64,000 nucleotides of DNA from Sulfopaludibacter sp963815475. GTDB taxonomy: Bacteria; Acidobacteriota; Terriglobia; Bryobacterales; Bryobacteraceae. A program made the position numbers and the translations under genes. The stretch lies in the NCBI GenBank assembly GCA_963815475.1, contig CAWFHD010000003.1, positions 5,208,001 through 5,272,000 on the forward strand, given 5' to 3'. The notes under the pieces were generated by a model that did not search any database, was not told the DNA's origin, and saw only the letters and a program-made list of their open reading frames with translations. Below are positions 38,069 through 47,153 of this stretch, piece after piece. Position 1 is the stretch's first letter; every line of letters starts with the position of its first letter.

Positions 38069-40663
38069 CTAGGGCAGGATCTCGACATATCCTTCCGTTC
38101 CAGACACTCGGATCCGCTGCTGATCCCGGATCAGTCGGGTGGCATGCTCCACTCCCACCACGGCCGGCACGCCGTACTCCCGTGCGATCACCGCGCCATG
38201 AGTCATCAGGCCCCCCACCTCCGTAACCAGGCCCTTAATCGTGACAAACAGAGGCGTCCAACTGGGGTCCGTGTAGGCGGTGACCAGGATGTCGCCGGCT
38301 TCGAGGTCGGCCTCCGCTATGTCCAGGATGACGCGGGCGCGTCCCTCGACGGTGCCGGCGGAAACGGGTAAGCCGACTAGCGCGCCGGCCGGCAGATCGC
38401 CGCGCCGGTATCTTCCGGCAACGGCCTCCCCATCCGACGTGAGCACGCGCGGCGGGGTGAGTGCTTGATACGACTTGAACGCGTCCGCGCGCTGGTGGAT
38501 GAGCTCTTCGTTTACCTGGTTCGTGCGCACCACCTCTTGGACTTCCTCGAACCTGAGGTAGAAGATGTCTTCCTTGTCGGGGAGCACGCCCGCCTGCACG
38601 AGGCGCTCGGCCTCTTCCATCAGCGCCTGCTTATAGACGAAGTAGCGGCTGACCATTCTGTACTTCGGATACTCCCGGTACCCGGCGAACGTCCGGACCC
38701 GGTGGATCATCCGTTTGGTCTCTTCGGCCTTCTGCTCCCCGTCCGGCAAGCCACGCAAACGTTCCAGCAGATCCTCTTCCTTCTTCTGGGCTTCCTGCCG
38801 TCCTTGCTCGAAGCGCCGCGCGCCGGCGCCGGGCTCGAAGTTCTCGATGTTGCCCAGAAGGATGGGCACGAGCATGGCGGGGCGCTCGCCCCAACGCGGC
38901 CTGGTGATGTCAATCTCTCCAACGCCGCGCATGCCATACTTGTCGAGCCAGGCCCGTATGGCGTCGCGCGCTTCGCGCCCACCGGCGAGCTTCGGCAGGT
39001 CGTCGAGGAAGCCCTCGTCCTCCACGTGCCGCAGAAAAGCCACCACATCAGGATGCCGGCGGATGACGTCCGCGACGTCCAGCAGCGCCAGCCCCATCTC
39101 CGACGTGACGTTGTTTGGGACGGATCGCGTGAGCGGGTCGGCAGCATTCTTCTCGCCCAGCCACGCTTGCAGCCGGTCGTTGAGCCACCAGGCGGCCTCC
39201 ATCCCCGCCATGATCACCTGCATGCTTTGCGGATCGGACTGGATCTGCTTCCGCTCCTGAATGTCCGCGCGAATGAATTCGAGGAGCTCCGACCCGGACT
39301 TCGTCCGGATGTCGCGCTTTAAGTCGGCGACGGAGGTTTCGCTGCGTGCGATCAGTCCGGCGACGATCGCCGGATCGGTTTCGATGGCGGCGGACCCCGC
39401 GCCAGGCGGCGCCCATGCGGGTCCGTCGTTCGAGAGCGACGGGATGAAGTCGCCGCGGTCGAGGATGGTCTGAAGTGCGTCTCCGATCAGCGGATCGGAC
39501 TTCCCCAGGAGCCCCAGGAGGCTTCCGCGGCTCGCCGGCGACGCCAGGATCCGGGTGACGTCGACGAACAGCCTCCCGCCGGCCTCACTCATCGGCCGGG
39601 GGGTCGTTAGCTGCCAGACGGAAAGCCCCAGGGGCTTCATGGGATCGGTCATCATCTGCTGATGACCGACCGAGACGTAGACGTGGTTTTCCCGGTCGCC
39701 CGCCTCGGGGATAGGGAACAGCGTGGTGATCGGCCGGCTCTGGACGATGTGGAAGTCATCGTCGACCAGGCACCATTCGATGTCCTGCGGACGGCCAAAG
39801 TGCGCTTCGATCCGCCGACCCAACCGTGCGAGCCGCAGTGCCTGGCACACCGTCAGCGCTGGTTGTTCCTGTCGCTCGGGCTCGATCGCCTGTTTCTGCG
39901 TCCCGCCTGCCGGCGAGGCGACGACGGCGAGCTTCTTGGTACCCATCGCTGTGGCGACGATCTCGCCATCCCGCACCTTGTAGACGTCCGCGTTCACCAA
40001 TCCGGAGACCAGGGCCTCGCCGAGGCCGAAACTGGCCTCCACGGAGGCGACCTTCCGGTTGCCGGTGACGGGGTCGGCTGTGAACAGTATGCCGGCCGCC
40101 TGCGGAAAGACCATCCGCTGTACGACCACGGCCATATGGACCTTCCGGTGGTCCAGGCCGTTCCGCATGCGGTAGATCACGGCCCGCTCGGTAAAGAGCG
40201 AGGCCCAGCACCGGCTGACATGCTGGAGGATCGCCGCCGGCCCCACGACGTTCAGGTATGTGTCCTGCTGGCCCGCGAAGGAAGTCGTGGGCAAGTCCTC
40301 CGCCGTCGCACTGGATCGGATGGCGTAGGCGGCTTGCTCGCCGATGTAGGAGAGCGGTCCGGTGATCGCCGCTGCTAGATCGTCGGGGATGGCGATGGCT
40401 TCGAGCGTGTGGCGGATCTCCGCGCTGAGCGCGCGGATCGCCTCCCGGTCGTGCGGCTTCAGGCGCGACAGTCGATCGAGCCGATCATCGATTGCCGGCG
40501 CTTCCGCCATGATCCGCTGGAAGGCGTCCGTCGTAACGCAGAAGCCAACCGGCACGCGAAGGCCTTCAATCCGCGAAAGCTCCCCCAGGTGCGCGCCTTT
40601 GCCGCCAGCAACCGCGACTTGCGTCTGGTCGATCTCGTGGAACCCTAATACGTAGCAGCCCAT
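38069..40663 (-). CDS. rph: rifamycin phosphotransferase-like (PEP synthase fold) enzyme
   Basis: This is an 864-residue protein starting at ATG 40663 after AAGGGAGGGA; the longer frame to 40720 lacks any signal. It has three parts: an ATP-grasp domain with the PEP-synthase signature (GGKGAHLGELSRI, AIRSSATAEDLPTTSFAGQQ, GILFTADPVTGNR), a helical domain (about 380-750) typical of the RPH substrate-binding region, and a swivelling phospho-His domain (GGLMTHGAVIAREYGVPAVVG) whose catalytic His is His822, equivalent to His825 of the Listeria enzyme. RPH transfers the beta-phosphate of ATP to rifampicin and inactivates it. The length and the middle domain argue for RPH rather than PpsA (about 790 residues, different middle region). 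No rifamycin-associated promoter element was identified. It is a lone gene. Confidence 0.85.
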   Translation of the reverse strand: MGCYVLGFHEIDQTQVAVAGGKGAHLGELSRIEGLRVPVGFCVTTDAFQRIMAEAPAIDDRLDRLSRLKPHDREAIRALSAEIRHTLEAIAIPDDLAAAITGPLSYIGEQAAYAIRSSATAEDLPTTSFAGQQDTYLNVVGPAAILQHVSRCWASLFTERAVIYRMRNGLDHRKVHMAVVVQRMVFPQAAGILFTADPVTGNRKVASVEASFGLGEALVSGLVNADVYKVRDGEIVATAMGTKKLAVVASPAGGTQKQAIEPERQEQPALTVCQALRLARLGRRIEAHFGRPQDIEWCLVDDDFHIVQSRPITTLFPIPEAGDRENHVYVSVGHQQMMTDPMKPLGLSVWQLTTPRPMSEAGGRLFVDVTRILASPASRGSLLGLLGKSDPLIGDALQTILDRGDFIPSLSNDGPAWAPPGAGSAAIETDPAIVAGLIARSETSVADLKRDIRTKSGSELLEFIRADIQERKQIQSDPQSMQVIMAGMEAAWWLNDRLQAWLGEKNAADPLTRSVPNNVTSEMGLALLDVADVIRRHPDVVAFLRHVEDEGFLDDLPKLAGGREARDAIRAWLDKYGMRGVGEIDITRPRWGERPAMLVPILLGNIENFEPGAGARRFEQGRQEAQKKEEDLLERLRGLPDGEQKAEETKRMIHRVRTFAGYREYPKYRMVSRYFVYKQALMEEAERLVQAGVLPDKEDIFYLRFEEVQEVVRTNQVNEELIHQRADAFKSYQALTPPRVLTSDGEAVAGRYRRGDLPAGALVGLPVSAGTVEGRARVILDIAEADLEAGDILVTAYTDPSWTPLFVTIKGLVTEVGGLMTHGAVIAREYGVPAVVGVEHATRLIRDQQRIRVSGTEGYVEILP

Positions 40664-41120
40664 CCGTTCCCTCCCTTGCTTCGCCGACAAGTATGCGGCA
40701 CGACGCGGGTCTTGCCGCAAGCCCCTTGGCGCGCGCTATCCTAATAGTGGGGAAGGGACGTTCTCCTCTTCACTCGAACGGCTGTGTTGCAACTTTCTTG
40801 AGGCGGCCACGAGATGCCCGAGTTCAGATCGCAATCCAGAACAGCACTGCGATGAACTGGAGTTGGCGGACAATCTGGCCGACGCCCACCCACTTTGCTT
40901 GCCCCTTCCGAATCGCATGCCAAGTCACATCTGGATGCGACGTCAGATTCTCCCGCCGTCCCGCAGTTCCAGCTGCGTTACGCTCGAACTGGAGGATGTT
41001 CCTCAAGACGCGTGCGGCGACACGAAGCGCAGCCACGCCGTAGCAGGCCCTCGTCGACGAACCCGAGCAGTGTCTACCAATATCGCCAGCAAGTCGCAGG
41101 CTATTTCGAGGCAGTGCATT
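40664..41120. other. 457-bp intergenic region
   Basis: Between the phosphotransferase start and the DinB-like stop. A 70-codon minus-strand frame (40824-41036) exists, but it has no ribosome binding site at its start and no recognisable motif. I see no tRNA, terminator or repeat. Confidence 0.4.
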
Positions 41121-41639
41121 CTACCGGACGGAATTGACGAGTTCCCAAATGTGCGCGAGATGATGGTCGTCATGTTCGGCGACAAAATACAAGTGGTCTG
41201 CGAGTCGCATCAACGTGTTCAGACGGGGATGGGGGATCGATCGAGTAAACAGCGACGAGTCCAATTCGCCCACACGTTTCAGCAGGAGCGCTCTTGCGGC
41301 GCGAAACTCAGTCAGAATCTGGTCCAGCGGGCGCGCGTTGTGGTTGGCCTGGTCGGTTTTTCGATTGGTCAAGTCCGCCGGGGTGAGTCGGAGGCTGCCC
41401 GCCACATAATCGCCAACCCGCTCCAGCCACAGCGGTTCGAGGTCTAGCAAATGCCCCGCGTGTTCCTGGGCCGACCACTTTGCTTGCGGTTTCTCGACGA
41501 GAACTACGTGAGGACGGCCACGAAGCGTGTCCTCTAGTCTCGCCGGTGTGCCACGGAGACGCGCATACAGACTCGGCGCCTGTTCCACCGGGAACGAAAA
41601 CTCAAATTTGCGATCGAACCAGATAGTCGCCTGACCCAT
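41121..41639 (-). CDS. DinB-superfamily protein, 172 aa
   Basis: This is a small four-helix-bundle protein of the DinB/YfiT type. The three metal-ligand His positions are apparent: HAGHLL at about 61-66 and HDDHHLAHIWE at about 152-162. DinB-like proteins often bind a divalent metal and act as thiol transferases or are of unknown function. The N-terminus MGQATIWFDRKFEF is typical of one subgroup that starts in an aromatic-rich strand. It appears monocistronic, divergently transcribed from the amidohydrolase at 41754 with a ~115-bp shared promoter region. Confidence 0.8.
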   Translation of the reverse strand: MGQATIWFDRKFEFSFPVEQAPSLYARLRGTPARLEDTLRGRPHVVLVEKPQAKWSAQEHAGHLLDLEPLWLERVGDYVAGSLRLTPADLTNRKTDQANHNARPLDQILTEFRAARALLLKRVGELDSSLFTRSIPHPRLNTLMRLADHLYFVAEHDDHHLAHIWELVNSVR

Positions 41640-41753
41640 AGATTCCCTTCAATCACGCCCATTTTACTGATTCGCCATGACCATCGTCGAGCCGGTAGGT
41701 CGCGCCCGACACCTAACGCAGCCGGGCCTACGGCATGATATGCTCTTCCGGAC

Positions 41754-43403
41754 ATGAGACTTATTCTCGCCCTGATGCTTTTCGCGGCCGCAGCGTTCTC
41801 CCAGGACGCTTACGATGTGATCCTCTTGCGCGGCAAGATTGTCGACGGAACCGGTAATGCGTGGTTTTATGGTGATCTGGCGATAAAGGGCAATCGAATC
41901 GCTCGGATCACTGGGGCCGGTCTGCTCGACGGCGCGAACGCGAGGAAACGCATCGACGTGCGTGGGCTGGTGGTCTCCCCGGGATTCGTCGACATTCAGG
42001 GCTCACTCGGCGGAACGGCGGTCAGCAAGATTACGCAGGGCGTCACAATCGAAATCGCTGGCGAGGGCTGGACGGAAGCGCCGGCCAACGATCTGACACG
42101 CGCCGGAGTGACCAACACGGGACGCAACGCGGCGGAGAGGCCGTTTGACGGTCCGCACGGATTCGACGAGATGTTACGCGCGGCGGAGAAGCGCGGGTCG
42201 GCGCTGAATTTCGGCTCGTATGTGGGCGCCACCACGGTACGACAGTACGTGAAAGGCATGGCGGCCGGCAGAGCGACTGCAGAAGAGATCCGCAAGATGC
42301 AGGAGTTGGTCGAGTTGGCGATGGAGGACGGCGCTTTCGGAATCGGCTCGGCGCTCATCTACCCGCCGGCGACTTACGTGGAGACCGACGAGTTGGCCGA
42401 GATCACCAAACCCGTGGGAAAGTATCGCGGCCTTTACATCTCGCACATCCGCTCCGAAGCAGACCAGTTCCTCGAAGCGCTGGATGAGGCCATAGAGATC
42501 GGGCGGCGGGCGGCCGTCCCGGTCGAGATTTACCACTTGAAGGCGGCGGGCAAGCGGAATTGGGAGAAGGAGACGGCTGCCATTCACAAGATCGAGCAGG
42601 CGCGGAAGGCGGGCCAGGACGTGAGTGCCTGCATGTATCCCTACACCGCTGGGGCGACCGGCTTGACCAGCGTGTTGCCGCCGTGGACCTCGCAGGATGG
42701 CAAGCTGTTCGAGAATCTCGCCGATTCGTCGCAGCGCGAGCGCATCAAGCGGGAGATGGCGCAGGAGAGATCCGACTGGGAGAACATGGGCCAACTCGCA
42801 GGACCCGAAAACATTATGGTGATTGGTGTGAAGCAGCCGACCAACCAGCAATATGCCGGCAAGAGGCTGAACGAGATCGCCGCCATGATGCACAAGGACT
42901 GGCGCGATGCAGCCATGGATTTGATCCTCACCGAGCATACGCGTGTGGGCACGGTATATTTCCTGATGAGCGAGGACAATGTGCAGTTGCAGCTTCGACA
43001 GCCCTGGATCAAGTTCGGTATCGATGGCCCCGGAGTCGACCCAGATCAAACAAAAGGGCAACTGACGCATCCGCGTGTGTACGGCACGTTCCCGCGCGTG
43101 CTCGGCCGTTACGTCCGCGATCTGGGCACTTTGCAACTGGAGGATGCGGTGCGCAAGATGACCTCGGCGGGCACGCAGCGGCTGGGCATTCGCGATCGTG
43201 GCATTCTGCAGGAGGGGCTGTTCGCCGATATCGCGGTATTCAATCCCGAGACGGTGATGGATCATGCGACGTTTGAGAATCCAAATCAGTTATCGACTGG
43301 CGTGGAGTATGTGTTCGTGAACGGAGTCGCCGTGGTGGCGGCGGGGAAGGTGACGGGAGAGAAGCCGGGCGTAGCATTGCGCGGACCGGGGTACCGGAAT
43401 TAG
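41754..43403 (+). CDS. secreted amidohydrolase, N-acyl-D-amino-acid deacylase-like, atypical metal site
   Basis: This is a 549-residue protein with a signal peptide (MRLILALMLFAAAAFSQ). The metal-dependent amidohydrolase fold is clear: the N-terminal beta domain, LKAAG and SHIRSEAD segments that supply the family's His ligands, and the C-terminal KMTSAGTQRLGI and RGILQEGLFADIAVFNPETV (the GxxADI motif of D-aminoacylases). The usual His-x-His/Asp after PGF(I/V)D is missing: residues 76-84 read PGFVDIQGS. The Cys of the D-aminoacylase site is replaced by G103-E104-G105. The metal site is therefore atypical and the enzyme may be mononuclear or inactive. The substrate is unknown; acidobacterial relatives with such changes exist in my memory, but I cannot confirm their biochemistry. 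Confidence 0.82.
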   Translation: MRLILALMLFAAAAFSQDAYDVILLRGKIVDGTGNAWFYGDLAIKGNRIARITGAGLLDGANARKRIDVRGLVVSPGFVDIQGSLGGTAVSKITQGVTIEIAGEGWTEAPANDLTRAGVTNTGRNAAERPFDGPHGFDEMLRAAEKRGSALNFGSYVGATTVRQYVKGMAAGRATAEEIRKMQELVELAMEDGAFGIGSALIYPPATYVETDELAEITKPVGKYRGLYISHIRSEADQFLEALDEAIEIGRRAAVPVEIYHLKAAGKRNWEKETAAIHKIEQARKAGQDVSACMYPYTAGATGLTSVLPPWTSQDGKLFENLADSSQRERIKREMAQERSDWENMGQLAGPENIMVIGVKQPTNQQYAGKRLNEIAAMMHKDWRDAAMDLILTEHTRVGTVYFLMSEDNVQLQLRQPWIKFGIDGPGVDPDQTKGQLTHPRVYGTFPRVLGRYVRDLGTLQLEDAVRKMTSAGTQRLGIRDRGILQEGLFADIAVFNPETVMDHATFENPNQLSTGVEYVFVNGVAVVAAGKVTGEKPGVALRGPGYRN

Positions 43404-43550
43404 CGATCAACGGACTTAGAGCTTTCCAGCACCTTCGGTAACGTCACGCCGGTCGAACTGCTCAATATGCCGGCGGATGACGCACCGCCGAAGTTGCTTC
43501 CGCCCTTCCGGTAGTGAGATCATTTCCAGAACTGCGAAAGGATGCCCACA

Positions 43551-44438
43551 ATGCAAGCGTTTCGGAGACATGCCTTTATCTTTCTACCAAGCCTATGTCT
43601 GGGCTTTGCGGTTATCGCCTCCCAACCATCCGATCAGCAGCAATCAATCCCGGTCAGGGAGGAGAATGGAACGATTCAAGCCGCGCGAACTTTCCCGAAG
43701 TCGCAATTTGAGCAGCCAGTCGAGAGGAAAAGCCCTGACGGAACGCCTTTGGTCTCACCGGAAGGCAAACGGCAATTCGAAGTTCGGTTTCACAATCCCG
43801 ACGGAACCGATACGATTGAGCCGCTGACGCCTACCAGCGACCAGGAGAAACTCGACAAGCCAACGATATTTTACCGGGATAACAGGAACGAACAGGGTCA
43901 GCTTACCAGTCATCTTGTCTATACTTTCCTGACGCCGGAGCAGGGCGGCATGTTGTTGGTTAATTACACTACCTATAAGAAAGCGGCTGACAATATACAG
44001 GCCCAGACCCCATCTGCGGTGCAGGATGGTGTGTACCATGTAGGCAAGTATCCGGTCCATGCGGATAAGGATGCCTACAGCCGTTTCTTATATCACCTGA
44101 CTATGATCGAAGGTCAGCCTCCGGTCTTGGTGATACCGCGCGTAGATACAGATCTGTTCAACCAGAGATCGAAGGCAACATATCCTGGACGTGTCATAGC
44201 GGGCGCCTTAAACCTACCTGACTATTACGCGAATATCAGGAACAATTTCGATTACACGGTCCTAGAGTCGCCCAAGGGTGATCGCTGGCGAGACTGGATG
44301 TTTGTGGACGCGCGGAGCAATATTACCTACTTCCAGCTAATCCCCACACATAAGCTGCAGAAAGGTAAAGACGGCGCCTGGGATGTCCACGTAAGCAAGG
44401 AGCCTCCGCCCCTCATCGATATTCGCAAGACAAAGTAG
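43551..44438 (+). CDS. secreted hypothetical protein, 295 aa, unusual base composition
   Basis: I take ATG 43551 (MQAFRRHAFIFLPSLCLGF) because AAAGGA lies at the right distance; an in-frame Met nine bases earlier is too close to it. The signal peptide ends near VIAS. The mature part is hydrophilic and starts with a Gln/Ser/Pro-rich linker. It has segments such as RFHNPDGTDTIEPLTPTSD and HLVYTFLTPEQGGMLLVNY, and ends PPPLIDIRKTK. I recognise no domain. Third-codon positions are visibly more AT-rich than in neighbouring genes (TTA, ATA, TAT are frequent), which suggests horizontal acquisition. The flanks are intergenic and it is not obviously part of an operon. Confidence 0.72.
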   Translation: MQAFRRHAFIFLPSLCLGFAVIASQPSDQQQSIPVREENGTIQAARTFPKSQFEQPVERKSPDGTPLVSPEGKRQFEVRFHNPDGTDTIEPLTPTSDQEKLDKPTIFYRDNRNEQGQLTSHLVYTFLTPEQGGMLLVNYTTYKKAADNIQAQTPSAVQDGVYHVGKYPVHADKDAYSRFLYHLTMIEGQPPVLVIPRVDTDLFNQRSKATYPGRVIAGALNLPDYYANIRNNFDYTVLESPKGDRWRDWMFVDARSNITYFQLIPTHKLQKGKDGAWDVHVSKEPPPLIDIRKTK

Positions 44439-44675
44439 ACACGCAATCCCGTTAAGAAACGCAAGACCTGGTTCTTCCCGCGCATAGCAGGCGGCGCTGG
44501 CGCCGAGACGTTTCGGTCGTTTGTCGACCGAGAGGACGCGAAGGGTGCACACGGTTCCGGCGGTGGAATTGGGCCACGACCAGCGAGCGCCGGAATGTTC
44601 TGCACAGATCTGCTCCGATGGCCGCTATCAGGCAGGGCGACTTAAGGAGGCATACACTGGTAAAACGTCACTGCC

Positions 44676-47153
44676 ATGAAGCGATTCTGCATCGCCACCG
44701 CAATCCTAGTGCTGATCGGGGCTTACTTCGTTATGTCGGCCGTCCCCTCCGTGCAGGATATGCAACATATGCCGGAGAGTTTTCCGTTTCCGCTTCCCGA
44801 TCGCTCCGGACCGTTGCGCAAAGCACTTCTGCTGCTGCGCGAGGGTAAAACTGCCGAGGCCCGTATTGAACTGGAAGAACAGCGAAAGCTGCGGCCGAAT
44901 GATGCCGAGGTGCTTTACCAGATCGCACGCTCGCACCTCATCGATTTCTACCAGCAAACCGACCCGGAGAAGCGGCGGGTATCGCTGTCCCTGGCAATGG
45001 AGGACCTTGCATCGACGCTCGCGAGTAACCCTGATCACATCCCCGCGCTGCGGGCGAAAGCCGTGATTCACGCGCGCGCCGAGCTGCTCTACTACGATCC
45101 CAACCTGGCGTACGAACTGGGCGCGCGCGTCGCCAGGCTGGAACCTAACAATAACGGCTTCCTGCTGAACCTCTCGGAGTGGATGTCGGGCGAAGTGCGT
45201 TTCACCAGGGAGAGCGGGCATCGCGTTCCCCACGATCCTCTCATCGGACTGGACCGATCGATCGATCTGCTGGAGCAGGTAGTCGACAACTCGATGCCGT
45301 ACAGCAACGACGAGGCGGCGGCGCTCTTTCTGATGGGCAACGCGCTTTCCCGCCGGGGCAACTTTCCGGAGGCAATCTCATACTACAAACTGGCGCTGAG
45401 ACGCAATCTGACGCCTGAACAAAAGCTGCAGTCCATGCGCGAGATGGGGGCATCGTACTACAAGCAAGGTGACTATGCGGAAGCTGCCCGCAATTTTTAT
45501 GAAGCGCTGCAGACCCGCATGAATTCTGTAGACCAATGGCTGCTGCGGGTGGCGCTCGATCGCATTCCGGGTCCACCTCCAGCAATGCCGGCCAACGTCC
45601 TGTTCCCAGTGGAGGAACCGAATATCGATCGGGCCAATCCGCCTCTGCTGGAGTTCGAAGACATCGCGCCTAAACTGGGGATCCATTCCAAGAACGGAAA
45701 CGGCACGGTGGCTTGGGGCGACATCGATGGTGATGGCAAGCTGGATGTGATCGTGAGCGGCAGCGGCACGTTCATCAAGGTCTATCGCAACGAAGGCGAC
45801 AAATTCACTGACATTACGGAGAAGGTCGGGCTGGGACATGTGCCTTCCGGTTACTCGCTCAACCTGGTGGACTACGACAATGACGGTTGGCTGGACCTGT
45901 TCATTTCGCTGAACGGTTGGAACGGCCCCATGCCCGACCTGCTGTTTCACAACGAGCACGGCAAGTTCGTCAACGTGTCGAAGAAGAGTGGGGTGGACGA
46001 TCCTGGATCGGGCTTCGTGTCGTTGTGGGGTGACCTGGACAATGACGGCTGGCTCGACGTTGTAATCGCGAATGGTGTGCTGAAGGATGGCAGCGTGCCG
46101 CAGATTTACCGAAACAATCGCGATGGCACGTTCACAAACATGACCAAGGCCGCCGGGATCGACGAACCGCCTCTCTACGGAACGATCGGCGCCGCACTGG
46201 GCGACTACGATAAAGACGGACGCCTGGATATCTTTTTCAATGGCCACGATGGCGCACCTAATCGTCTGTATCACAACGAAGGCAATTGGCACTTCACCGA
46301 GGTGGCGAAGAAGTCCGGTGTGCTACAACCGCCGCACAACGGCTTCGTCTGCTTCTTTGTGGATTACAACAATGACGGACGGCCGGATCTATTGACCACC
46401 AGCCTGGCGCCATGGGAAGCCACTGTGGATGGCTTGAAAAAGGGCTACGCTCCGCGTGGTGCGCGCGCGGTGCATCCAGACGCCAACCACCTGTTTCGTA
46501 ATAATGGCGACGGCACATTTACCGATGTGACGTTCGATGCGAAGCTTTACTATCCAATGGGGACGATGGGCGCCGGCGTAGCGGATGTGGACAACGATGG
46601 TTACGTTGATTTCTACTTCGGCACCGGCGATCCCCAGATCAGCCGATTGGAACCGAATCGCTTCTTCCGGAACAACGGCGATGGGACCTTTTCTGACCTG
46701 ACGCGCTATGTGAATTTCGCCAGGCCTGGGAACAAGGGCCATGGTGTGGCATTCGTCGATCTCTTTGAAGACGGCGCTCTGGATATCTTCGCCCAACTCG
46801 GTGGCCATTATCCTGGCGACCACACTTACAACGCGTTCTACCGGAATCTGAAGGCCAGCCAGAATCACTGGCTGGAAGTAGACCTGCGCGGCGTCAAAAG
46901 CAACCGTTTTGCGGTGGGAACGCAGTTGACGGTGAAAGCCGGCGGCATGCTGGTGTATCGCGAAGTAAAGGGCAGTGAGGGCTTCGGCGCCACCAGTCCG
47001 TACCGCCAGCATTTTGGCCTGGGCAAACAGGCGAAGATCGATTCGCTCGAGATCCGCTGGCCGAGCGGAGTAAAACACGAATTTCAAAGCCTGGATGCGA
47101 ATCAGATCATTGCGGTAAAGGAAGACGAGCAGGCGTGGACGAAGGTGAAGTAA
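44676..47153 (+). CDS. TPR + FG-GAP/VCBS-repeat protein with C-terminal UnbV/ASPIC domain (CRTAC1-like)
   Basis: This is an 825-residue protein with an N-terminal hydrophobic signal or anchor (FCIATAILVLIGAYFVMS). TPR repeats fill about 45-330 (for example EAISYYKLALRRNLTPEQK, YAEAARNFYEALQTR). From about 340 the protein has FG-GAP/VCBS calcium-binding repeats with D-x-D-x-D-G motifs: WGDIDGDGKLDVIV, VDYDNDGWLDLFI, GDYDKDGRLDIFF, ADVDNDGYVDFYF. It ends in an ASPIC/UnbV domain (NRFAVGTQLTVKAGGMLV, HFGLGKQAKIDSLEIRWPSG). Such proteins are exported, form beta-propellers and are common in Acidobacteria; function is mostly unknown. A strong AAGGAGG lies 26 bp before the ATG, but no in-frame start sits at better spacing. 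The stop overlaps the following gene by 19 bases. Confidence 0.88.
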   Translation: MKRFCIATAILVLIGAYFVMSAVPSVQDMQHMPESFPFPLPDRSGPLRKALLLLREGKTAEARIELEEQRKLRPNDAEVLYQIARSHLIDFYQQTDPEKRRVSLSLAMEDLASTLASNPDHIPALRAKAVIHARAELLYYDPNLAYELGARVARLEPNNNGFLLNLSEWMSGEVRFTRESGHRVPHDPLIGLDRSIDLLEQVVDNSMPYSNDEAAALFLMGNALSRRGNFPEAISYYKLALRRNLTPEQKLQSMREMGASYYKQGDYAEAARNFYEALQTRMNSVDQWLLRVALDRIPGPPPAMPANVLFPVEEPNIDRANPPLLEFEDIAPKLGIHSKNGNGTVAWGDIDGDGKLDVIVSGSGTFIKVYRNEGDKFTDITEKVGLGHVPSGYSLNLVDYDNDGWLDLFISLNGWNGPMPDLLFHNEHGKFVNVSKKSGVDDPGSGFVSLWGDLDNDGWLDVVIANGVLKDGSVPQIYRNNRDGTFTNMTKAAGIDEPPLYGTIGAALGDYDKDGRLDIFFNGHDGAPNRLYHNEGNWHFTEVAKKSGVLQPPHNGFVCFFVDYNNDGRPDLLTTSLAPWEATVDGLKKGYAPRGARAVHPDANHLFRNNGDGTFTDVTFDAKLYYPMGTMGAGVADVDNDGYVDFYFGTGDPQISRLEPNRFFRNNGDGTFSDLTRYVNFARPGNKGHGVAFVDLFEDGALDIFAQLGGHYPGDHTYNAFYRNLKASQNHWLEVDLRGVKSNRFAVGTQLTVKAGGMLVYREVKGSEGFGATSPYRQHFGLGKQAKIDSLEIRWPSGVKHEFQSLDANQIIAVKEDEQAWTKVK

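Noticed and set aside
40824..41036. Minus-strand frame of 70 codons in the gap before the DinB gene
   Set aside because: No ribosome binding site, no similarity recognised; could be chance in GC-rich DNA.
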